The notes beneath the pieces are model-generated. The model was not told the DNA's origin. It made no database searches and saw only the letters and a program-made list of their open reading frames with translations. 64,000 nucleotides of DNA, taken from positions 1 through 64,000 of the forward strand of contig CANLIC010000015.1 in assembly GCA_947491025.1 (NCBI GenBank), written 5' to 3'. A program made the position numbers and the translations under genes. Shown in pieces: positions 9,195 through 16,867 of this stretch; the stretch's first letter is position 1, and the number at the start of each line of letters is the position of its first letter. This stretch comes from Myxococcales bacterium (lineage in GTDB: Bacteria > Myxococcota_A > UBA9042).

Positions 9195-10589
9195 TCATGG
9201 ACCGGCTCCGACATGCAGGCGCAACAGGTTTCGACCGAGCAAGAGCAGGTCGCCGTTGCGCAAGGGGATCTCGCGCCTGACGCGCAAGAACGTGCCGTTG
9301 CTGCTGCCGAGGTCCTTCAGGTACACGCGGCCGCCTCGCTCGGAGATCACCGCGTGAGAACCTGACACGAACCCGTCGCGCGGAAACAGGATGTCTCCGC
9401 GCTCGCGGCCGAGGAACACGTCGCGGTGGGTCAAGAGGTAGGCGTTGGCGACCTGTCGGACCATGCCGACCTGACACAAGCGCCCCCAAACCCCCCGCGG
9501 CATCGAGCACCCGACCAGGAGCGGTCGCCCGGTGATGGGCGAGACCTCGGCGACCAGGTCTTCGATCCGTTCGAACCGAAGTACCTCCTGGCCGACCCGG
9601 ATGATATCACCGTGATGGAGCTCAACTGGTGTAGAAATGCGAAGATATGTGCCATTGTACGTGTCAATAGGACGAAGCCGAAATGGCTGATCTTCTGCAG
9701 TCAGAACACAATGTTGGCGCGCGAGCAGGCCATCCTGGTCGAACGTGACGTCATTGTTGGAGGCACGGCCGATGGCGTTGGCCCCTTGCTTCAGGGGGTA
9801 GCGCACCGACTCGTTGCCGAGGTCGTCGATGAGCGCCAGCGAGCCGGCCTCGCGGGCCATCGGCGCTGGCGCCGGGGCGGCAGCGGCGGCCTCGGAGCGT
9901 CCGCGCGGCGTGCCGCAGACACCGCAGAAGGCGTAGCTGGGCGGGATCGTGTTGCTGCACTGGATGCACTTAAGAACCTCTGCCGCTGCGCCCTGCGTGC
10001 CGCGCTCGTAGCTGGTGCCCGTGCCCGGACGCGAAGCCTGCGCTGCCGCGGCGTCGGCGGCCTTGCCCGCGGGCGGCGCGGCGCCGGCAGCTGGGCGTGG
10101 CGCTGGGCGCGGGACCGGCGCGGCGACGTCCTCGATGTCATCGTCAGGAACCCGCGCCAACTGGCCCGGCGTCGCCCCGATGTTGGCGCCAGGGGCCGGC
10201 CGGCGTGGCAGCGGCGCGAGCGGAACCTGGCCGGTGCCATGCGAGCCGAGCGGCGCGGTGCCGCCCTCGCTACGCGGGGCTGCCGACGGGGCCGGCGGAA
10301 CCGGATGCAGTCCAGCAGCCTGGGCCGAACCGGCGGCAGCGAGGGGCGGCGGTGGCACGGTCGGTGGCAGGCCGGCCGGCGGCGCTCCCTGCGGTGGAGC
10401 GGTGGGTCGTCCGGGGACGGGCGGGATGCCTGGCACGGCCGTCGGCGCTGGCACAGGCGGTGGTCCGTTTGGCACGGGCGGCGGCATCGCGGTCGAAGCG
10501 GGCCGCGCGACGGGCAACGCTGCGCCACAGCCCAAACAGAAGCGGTAGCGCCCGTCGTTCTCGCGGCCACAGCGCTGACAGACGATCAT
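9195..10589 (-). CDS. zinc-ribbon and double FHA-domain protein
   Basis: 464 residues. An N-terminal zinc ribbon (C4-x2-C7 and C18-x2-C21) leads into a Pro/Ala-rich disordered stretch. A second zinc ribbon (CIQCS...CGVCG, about residue 207) precedes two FHA domains. FHA1 (about 255-335) contains IGRASNNDV and NGTYL; FHA2 (about 375-455) contains GRERGDI, SGSHAVI and SSNGTF. FHA domains bind phosphothreonine peptides, so this is likely a scaffold in Ser/Thr kinase signalling; a kinase is encoded at 16.9 kb. The start is fixed by the zinc ribbon and a strong GGGAGGG site. Its stop is joined by ATGA to a possible extended start of the PilZ gene. Confidence 0.88.
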   Translation of the reverse strand: MIVCQRCGRENDGRYRFCLGCGAALPVARPASTAMPPPVPNGPPPVPAPTAVPGIPPVPGRPTAPPQGAPPAGLPPTVPPPPLAAAGSAQAAGLHPVPPAPSAAPRSEGGTAPLGSHGTGQVPLAPLPRRPAPGANIGATPGQLARVPDDDIEDVAAPVPRPAPRPAAGAAPPAGKAADAAAAQASRPGTGTSYERGTQGAAAEVLKCIQCSNTIPPSYAFCGVCGTPRGRSEAAAAAPAPAPMAREAGSLALIDDLGNESVRYPLKQGANAIGRASNNDVTFDQDGLLARQHCVLTAEDQPFRLRPIDTYNGTYLRISTPVELHHGDIIRVGQEVLRFERIEDLVAEVSPITGRPLLVGCSMPRGVWGRLCQVGMVRQVANAYLLTHRDVFLGRERGDILFPRDGFVSGSHAVISERGGRVYLKDLGSSNGTFLRVRREIPLRNGDLLLLGRNLLRLHVGAGP

Positions 10590-10636
10590 GCTCCCTCCCC
10601 CCAGGCCCAACCCGCTGGCGCTGGGATGAACGCGGG

Positions 10637-10666
10637 ATGCTACTGTCACTTGCCATCCGGCGGCAA
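10637..10666 (-). promoter_or_regulatory. candidate promoter of the FHA gene
   Basis: On the minus strand TTGCCG (10666-10661) is followed, after 18 nt, by TAGCAT (10642-10637), about 48 nt upstream of the ATG at 10589. It matches the local promoter pattern. Confidence 0.45.
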
Positions 10667-11263
10667 GTAAGCCAGCCCGTCAGAACCCACCGCAAGCGCC
10701 GCCCATTGCAGCGCACATCGGTTGCACGGGCAGGAAGGCGTCAGCGTCTGGCGATCGTCGGTGCACCGCAACCTCGGAGGACGCACCGCGAGCTCCGACC
10801 CCATGGGTCCCCACCGCAGCCGGACGCCTGCGCAGCGCAACCTCCGCCGCAAGCCGACCTTCGCGCTGCGTTGCCCAGTCTTCCCTCGACCCGCTTGCCT
10901 CTGGACCTTCTCGGAGCGATTTCGCGCATCCTGGCCTTGGTGCAGCTGTTTCGCGCAGCCTATCCCTCGCGCAGCTCTTTCACGCTGCTGAGCGACCGCG
11001 CCGATGGACCCCCGGGTGGGCCGAACGCATGAGACGGCGATCGCCGACGACGTCCGAGTCGTACGCGGGGCCAGGCCATCGAAGTGGCCAAGCTTCACCA
11101 GCGACGCTGCCTTCTGGAAATCGCCGGTTGTTGGCCCCTCCCCCGGGTGCGCATCGAAGGTGTGGGTGCGCATCGAACGAAGCGGCCTGCCGCGTACCCG
11201 TGGGCTGCCTGCCGCGCCGCCACGGCTCCATCCCCCTTCGGAGCCACGCGTGGCGGGGCGCGC
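10667..11263. other. long divergent intergenic region, no gene seen
   Basis: About 750 nt separate the FHA gene from the microcompartment operon. Apart from the two candidate promoters at its ends I recognise nothing here. The open frames across it are Arg/Pro/Ser-rich without domain signals. A small RNA or regulator binding sites cannot be excluded. Confidence 0.4.
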
Positions 11264-11292
11264 TTGTCCCGGCGCGCTCGTCATGCTACCTA
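11264..11292 (+). promoter_or_regulatory. candidate promoter of the BMC operon
   Basis: TTGTCC (11264-11269) is followed at 17 nt by TACCTA (11287-11292); TACCAT overlaps at 11291. It lies about 47 nt upstream of the first BMC start. The match is weak. Confidence 0.25.
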
Positions 11293-11338
11293 CCATCGGC
11301 CGCGCCAGAACCCTGGGGGGCTCGCGCACGGAGGAACG

Positions 11339-11959
11339 ATGTCGATCTCGCTGCGTACCTTCATCTTTCTCGACAGCTTGCAGCCACAGCTGGCCAGCTT
11401 CATGGGCAAGACGGCCAAGGGCTTCTTGCCGCTGCCAGAGATGGCGAGCCTTTTTGTCGAGATCGCCCCTGGCATCGCGATCAATCGTGTCACCGACATC
11501 GCGCTGAAGGCCACGGATGTCGCCCCAGCGATTCAGATCGTCGAGCGCGCCTTCGGCCTTCTCGAGGTTCACCACCACGACAAGGGCGCGGTGCGGCAGG
11601 CTGGCCAGGCGATCTTGGCCGACCTCGGCACCGACGAGGGCAAGCGCGTCAAGCCGAAGATCGCGACCAATCAGATCATTCGCTCGGTCGAGGCCTACCA
11701 GGCCCAGATCATCAACCGCAACTCGTCGGGCATGATGATTCTGCCGGGCGAGAGCCTCTTCATCCTCGAGACCGCCCCGGCCGGCTACATTTCGTTCGCC
11801 GCCAACGAGGCCGAGAAGGCCGCCCGGGTCAAGCTGGTCGAAGTGAGGCCCTTCGGCGCCTTTGGTCGACTCTGGATGTCTGGGTCGGAGAGCGAGATCG
11901 ACTCCGCCGCTGCGGCCGCGTTGTCGGCCCTGGAGAGCATCGAGGGCGTCGCCAGCTGA
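11339..11959 (+). CDS. tandem, circularly permuted BMC-domain shell protein (BMC-T)
   Basis: 206 residues containing two related halves. [12 protein letters not shown]...SLFVEIAPG (from about residue 6) mirrors [13 protein letters not shown]...[11 protein letters not shown] (from about residue 105). Each half carries its terminal strand elements before the canonical BMC core, so the fold is a permuted tandem BMC domain. Such proteins form pseudohexameric trimers in microcompartment shell facets, often with larger pores. From memory, sequence and length closely match the BMC-T1 protein of Haliangium ochraceum. The start has a GGAGGA site 3 nt upstream. It is the first gene of the BMC locus and is followed by BMC-H. 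Confidence 0.92.
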   Translation: MSISLRTFIFLDSLQPQLASFMGKTAKGFLPLPEMASLFVEIAPGIAINRVTDIALKATDVAPAIQIVERAFGLLEVHHHDKGAVRQAGQAILADLGTDEGKRVKPKIATNQIIRSVEAYQAQIINRNSSGMMILPGESLFILETAPAGYISFAANEAEKAARVKLVEVRPFGAFGRLWMSGSESEIDSAAAAALSALESIEGVAS

Positions 11960-11997
11960 GGCGGCGGCCCCGCGATCGGTTGAATCGTAAGACGTAG

Positions 11998-12018
11998 ACG
12001 TCAGCGTGGCGCTGACGT
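11998..12018 (+). promoter_or_regulatory. intercistronic hairpin before BMC-H
   Basis: A perfect 9-bp inverted repeat (ACGTCAGCG, loop TGG, CGCTGACGT) lies in the 110-nt gap between BMC-T and BMC-H. It has no following T-run, so it is more likely an mRNA processing or stability element than a terminator. It may help set the high BMC-H:BMC-T ratio that shells need. Confidence 0.5.
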
Positions 12019-12069
12019 GACTGGCACAAGGTGTGGAGGCGCGGCCCGATCCGCGCGTTGGAGCACAAA

Positions 12070-12357
12070 ATGGCAGACGCTCTGGGGATGATCGAGACGC
12101 GCGGCTTCGTCGCGCTGGTCGAGGCTGCTGACGCCATGGTCAAGGCGGCCAAGGTCGAGCTGGTCGGCTACGAGAAGATCGGCGGCGGCTACGTCACCGC
12201 GATCGTCCGTGGCGACGTGGCGGCGGTCAAGGCCGCCACCGAGGCTGGCGCTCGCCAGGCCGAGCGCGTCGGCGAGCTCGTCTCGGTGCACGTGATCCCG
12301 CGGCCGCACGCCAACGTCGACACGGCGCTGCCGCTCGGCCGTCAGGGCGCTGAGTAG
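12070..12357 (+). CDS. hexameric microcompartment shell protein (BMC-H)
   Basis: A 95-residue single BMC domain. Canonical features are [10 protein letters not shown] at the N-terminus, the edge lysine in KAAKVEL (Lys28), the glycine pore loop KIGGGY (Gly38-Gly40) and [11 protein letters not shown]. Hexamers of this protein tile the shell facets and pass small polar metabolites through the Gly-lined pore. From memory it is nearly identical over long stretches to Haliangium ochraceum BMC-H. The start ATG follows a GGAG at suitable spacing. It lies between BMC-T and BMC-P. The family call is as secure as is possible by eye. Confidence 0.97.
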   Translation: MADALGMIETRGFVALVEAADAMVKAAKVELVGYEKIGGGYVTAIVRGDVAAVKAATEAGARQAERVGELVSVHVIPRPHANVDTALPLGRQGAE

Positions 12358-12643
12358 CGCTTGAGCTCGGTGCGCGCGCTTCGGTCGCCAGGCCGGTTCG
12401 CGTCGCACCGCCCCGTGGCGCCGTCTGACGTGGGCATTCGCTCGCGACAGAGTTCGGCGCTGCCGCCCGGGGGAGCGCAAGGGGCGCTCGGCAATGGCGG
12501 GCCGCGGCCGGGATGAATCGCCGCCATGCGCGGCATCCTTGCGGGCCCGTCGCCGACGTCAGCGCGGCCGTCGGGCGCTGTAACGGGCCCAAGCGCCGGC
12601 GCCGACCCAAGCGGGTCAGGCCAGCTTTCGACGGGAGGACGCC
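12358..12643. other. long gap inside the BMC locus, no gene seen
   Basis: These 286 nt separate BMC-H from BMC-P, much more than the other spacings in the locus. No reading frame with family features, terminator or clear promoter is visible. It could hold an internal promoter or processing site that uncouples BMC-H from vertex protein expression. Confidence 0.4.
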
Positions 12644-12946
12644 ATGTTGCTAGCCAAGGTCATCGGCACCGTGGTCGCGACGCGCAAGGAGCCCGAGCTT
12701 GAGGGCCTGCGCATGCTGCTCGTGCGTGAGCTCGACGCGGCCATGCAGGCCAACGGCAAGCCGATCGTCGCCATCGACGCCGTCGGCGCCGGTCCAGGCG
12801 AGATCGTTCTCTTCGCCGCCGGATCGAGCGCGCGCCAGACCAAAGTGACGCAGAACCGGCCGGTCGATCACGTCATCATGGCGGTCGTCGACATGGTCGA
12901 GGCCTCCGGGCGCGTGCTCTACGACAAGTCCGGGGACGAGGGTTGA
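12644..12946 (+). CDS. pentameric vertex protein (BMC-P, EutN/CcmL family)
   Basis: A 100-residue EutN/CcmL/PduN-type protein. Family marks are the opening [16 protein letters not shown], the central [11 protein letters not shown] loop and GSSARQT, then a C-terminal VDMVE strand. Pentamers of this protein cap the 12 vertices of the icosahedral shell. The start follows GGGAGGA with 6-nt spacing. With BMC-H and BMC-T it gives all three classes of shell parts needed for a closed microcompartment. From memory it resembles the Haliangium ochraceum BMC-P proteins. Confidence 0.95.
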   Translation: MLLAKVIGTVVATRKEPELEGLRMLLVRELDAAMQANGKPIVAIDAVGAGPGEIVLFAAGSSARQTKVTQNRPVDHVIMAVVDMVEASGRVLYDKSGDEG

Positions 12947-13014
12947 CGCACGTCGCTGCAGGCGCGGGGAGCCCCCCAGCGCGGCAGCGGGCGGCGTGAC
13001 GCGCAGGAGAAGCC

Positions 13015-14490
13015 ATGCACGGCGGCGGCGACCACAAGGACAGCGACAAGGCCAGGGCAGGGCAGGGGCTGTCGGGCTCCGCGCGCCTCGATGACGCCAA
13101 GATCCAGGCGATCGTCGCCGAGGTCGTGCGCCGGTTGGCCAGCGACGGCGCACCGACGGCCCACGTCAAGCGCCACGCCGACGGCCGTCGCGGCATCTTC
13201 GTTGACGTCGACGCTGCGGTCGCAGCGGCCCGCGACGCCTACGCCCAGCTGCAGAAGACCCCTGCCGACGTGCGGCGGCGCGCCATCGAAGCGATGCGCC
13301 GTGTCAGCCTCGATCACCTCGAGGAGATGGCCAAGCGCGCGGTGGCCGAGACCGGCCTCGGCCGCGTCGACGACAAGATCCAGAAGAACCGCCTGGTGGT
13401 CGAGAAGACCCCCGGCATGGAGTTCTTGCAGCCGCCCGCCTACACCGGCGAGCACGGCCTGACGCTCGACGAGTATGGCCCGCTCGGGGTCATCGGCAGC
13501 ATCACTCCCTGCACCAACGCCACCGAGACGATTCTCAACAACGCCATCTCGATGATCGCTGGCGGCAACACGGTCGTTTTCAACGTCCACCCGACCGCGA
13601 AGGGCACGCTGCGTTGGTACGTCGAGCTGCTCAACGAGGCCATGGTTCGCGTCGGCGCCCCCGACAATTTGCTGACCATGGTCGCCGAGCCGACCATCGA
13701 CTCGGCGCAGCAGGTGATGAAGCACCCCGGCATTCGGCTTCTGGCCGTGACCGGCGGCGGACCCGTGGTCAAGGCTGCCCTGGCCTCGGGCAAGCGCGCC
13801 GTCTGCGCCGGCCCCGGCAACCCGCCGGCGGTGGTCGACGAGACGGCAGATCTGCGCTCGGCCGCAAAGAACATCATCGCTGGCGCGAGCTTGGACAACA
13901 ACATCGTCTGCATCGTCGAGAAAGAGATCCTGGTCGTAGAGGCCGTCGCGGACCGCTTCAAGGCCGAGATGACGGCAGCGGGCGCCGTCGAGGTGAAGGG
14001 CCAAGACCTGCGCCGGCTCGAGGAGCTGCTCATCGTCGACGGCCACGTCAATCGCAAGTACGTCGGCAAGAACGCGGCGGTGATCCTCGCGGACGCCGGC
14101 ATCCGCGCCCCGGACGCCACCCGCATCGCCTTTGCCGAGGTCGATGAGAAGCACCCCTTCGTCCAGCTCGAGATGCTGCTGCCAGTCCTCGGCATGGTGC
14201 GCTGTCGCGACTGGCAAGACGCCGTGGCGATGGCTGTCCGGGTGGAGCACGGCTTCTTTCACACGGCGACCATGCACTCGATGGCGATCGACCGCCTCGA
14301 CGCGATGGCGCGGGCCGTGAACACCAGCATTTTCGTGAAGAACGCGCCCTCATTCGCAGGTCTCGGGCTCGGGGGCGAGGGCTACACCGCTTGGACCATC
14401 GCCGGCACCACCGGCGAGGGGCTGACCACGGCCCGGACCTGGACCAAGCAACGTCGCTGCACCCTCGAGGGTTTCTTCCGCATCGTGTAG
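13015..14490 (+). CDS. CoA-acylating aldehyde dehydrogenase with encapsulation peptide (PduP/EutE family)
   Basis: A 491-residue CoA-dependent aldehyde dehydrogenase. It should oxidise an aldehyde to acyl-CoA with NAD+ inside the microcompartment. The probable catalytic Cys299 sits in SLDNNIVCIVEKE, matching the PduP/EutE context. The C-terminal GGEGYTAWTIAGTTGEG and KQRRC are also family-typical. The N-terminal 20 or so residues are hydrophilic, then LDDAKIQAIVAEVVRRLAS (25-43) forms an amphipathic helix like the encapsulation peptides of PduP. The start has AGGAGA 6 nt upstream. It lies between BMC-P and the second tandem BMC gene and is the only enzyme clearly belonging to the locus. Substrate chain length cannot be read from sequence. 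Confidence 0.95.
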   Translation: MHGGGDHKDSDKARAGQGLSGSARLDDAKIQAIVAEVVRRLASDGAPTAHVKRHADGRRGIFVDVDAAVAAARDAYAQLQKTPADVRRRAIEAMRRVSLDHLEEMAKRAVAETGLGRVDDKIQKNRLVVEKTPGMEFLQPPAYTGEHGLTLDEYGPLGVIGSITPCTNATETILNNAISMIAGGNTVVFNVHPTAKGTLRWYVELLNEAMVRVGAPDNLLTMVAEPTIDSAQQVMKHPGIRLLAVTGGGPVVKAALASGKRAVCAGPGNPPAVVDETADLRSAAKNIIAGASLDNNIVCIVEKEILVVEAVADRFKAEMTAAGAVEVKGQDLRRLEELLIVDGHVNRKYVGKNAAVILADAGIRAPDATRIAFAEVDEKHPFVQLEMLLPVLGMVRCRDWQDAVAMAVRVEHGFFHTATMHSMAIDRLDAMARAVNTSIFVKNAPSFAGLGLGGEGYTAWTIAGTTGEGLTTARTWTKQRRCTLEGFFRIV

Positions 14491-14545
14491 GGACGGCGGC
14501 GGGGGCGATGTCCTCCCCGCCGGCGCCTCGCCTCCTGGCCCAGGA

Positions 14546-15202
14546 TTGCAGCGCGGGCCTCCGCGCCCGGAGCCGCCGATCTCTCCCACCTCCCGCCACG
14601 ACGCAGATACGATCGCCGCGCTGGAGCTTCGCTCTGTGCCCGCCGGCCTCTTCGCGCTCGACGCCCTGGTCAAGGCGGCCCACGTCAACGTCCGCTTCGC
14701 CGGCGACGTTGATCCCGGCCGCTGGCTCATCGTCATCGACGGCGAGCTCGGCGAGGTCGAGGTGGCCCTCGAGAAGGGCATCGAGGCCGGCGCCGACGAT
14801 CTGCTGGAGACTCTGCTGCTTCCCGCGGCGCACGGCGCGTTGCGCGCCGCATTGCGGGGCGACCTGACGCCCCCTGAGCCGCTGGCGGCCGCGGAGGCCA
14901 CCCTCGGCGCCCTGGAGTGCCACACCCTCATCGCCACCTTGGCGGCCACCGATCGCGCCCTCAAGGCCGCGCAGGTGCACCTGCTCCGGCTGCGGCTGGC
15001 GACCCACCTGAACGGCGCAGGCCACGCGGTGCTGGCCGGTGACCACGCCGACGTCTTGGCTGCGCTGCAAGCGGCGCAGGCTGGCGCCGCGGCCAACGTC
15101 GAAGTGCGGGTGCGCGCCATCCCGCGCGCCGCCGGCGAGACCGCCGCCGCCGCCGCTCAGCGCCCCGGGCGCGGCAGAAGCCTTCGGCCGCTCGAGGGCT
15201 AG
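14546..15202 (+). CDS. second tandem BMC-domain shell protein (BMC-T)
   Basis: About 218 residues with two canonical-order BMC domains. The first (about 25-110) begins AALELRSVPAGLFALDALVKAA; the second (about 120-198) begins LGALECHTLIATLAATDRALKAA. Both show the helix-loop-strand plan of BMC proteins but diverge from BMC-H. No ATG or GTG precedes the first domain in frame, so the start is a TTG at 14546 or an unusual codon. The tail is Ala/Arg/Gly-rich. It likely forms trimers that may stack to gated double layers, as described for related Haliangium BMC-T proteins. It completes the BMC locus. Family is fairly secure, start uncertain. Confidence 0.85.
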   Translation: MQRGPPRPEPPISPTSRHDADTIAALELRSVPAGLFALDALVKAAHVNVRFAGDVDPGRWLIVIDGELGEVEVALEKGIEAGADDLLETLLLPAAHGALRAALRGDLTPPEPLAAAEATLGALECHTLIATLAATDRALKAAQVHLLRLRLATHLNGAGHAVLAGDHADVLAALQAAQAGAAANVEVRVRAIPRAAGETAAAAAQRPGRGRSLRPLEG

Positions 15203-15269
15203 CGCGTACCCCCAAGACAGCGCCAGGCCGGGACCTCCGGCGGCGCTCAGCAATCAAGGCAGGGCAGGC

Positions 15270-16448
<1,179 letters not shown>

Positions 16449-16507
16449 CGGAGGCAAGAGGGCATCGACCCCGGCCAAAGTTCCCTCGACCGTCTGCCAG
16501 GGAGCGC

Positions 16508-16840
16508 ATGGTTCGCGACGCAGCCGAGGACAGGGTGACACTGCGCGGAGCCCGCGCGATGCCGACCCTTGGGCCGCGCCTGCATCGCGACGCGCCGACA
16601 AGCCGGCGCTTTACGTTCAAGCTCCTCGCGGTGGTGCTTGTGATTGCGGCGGTCGCGCTCTGCGCCACCGGCTGCGCTGACGCCTGTGCGACGCTGTCGA
16701 GCCAGGTCTGCGAGCGCCTCGGCGCTGCCGACTCGACCTGCGTCGCCATCCGCAGCCAGGCCGAGCGTCCCCGTCCGGGCGACGGCCCCGCGTGCGAGGT
16801 GGCCCTGGCATTCGCCCACGAGCTGCAGCGCAGTCGCTGA
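16508..16840 (+). CDS. small cysteine-containing lipoprotein
   Basis: About 110 residues. A long basic N-region is followed by the hydrophobic segment LLAVVLVIAAVALCATGC, giving a lipobox-like ATGC. The mature part is only about 55 residues with four further cysteines (CATLSSQVC, TCVA, ACEV), suggesting two disulfides. No family is recognised. The ATG at 16508 has AGGGAG 6 nt upstream; a later in-frame ATG at 16559 would also keep the signal peptide. It ends 27 nt before the Ser/Thr kinase gene, so the two may be co-expressed. Confidence 0.7.
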   Translation: MVRDAAEDRVTLRGARAMPTLGPRLHRDAPTSRRFTFKLLAVVLVIAAVALCATGCADACATLSSQVCERLGAADSTCVAIRSQAERPRPGDGPACEVALAFAHELQRSR

Positions 16841-16867
16841 CCGTCGACAAGGGAGGATCTCGGATCG

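Noticed and set aside
14391-14867. A plus-strand 158-residue frame across the end of the aldehyde dehydrogenase and the second BMC-T gene
   Set aside because: It is out of frame with both real genes and Ser/Arg/Pro-rich; the BMC-domain frame explains the same DNA.
16559-16660. Twin-arginine signal in the small lipoprotein (SRRFTFK)
   Set aside because: The position after x should be Phe in SRRxFLK; here the order is altered, so a Sec lipoprotein signal is the simpler reading.
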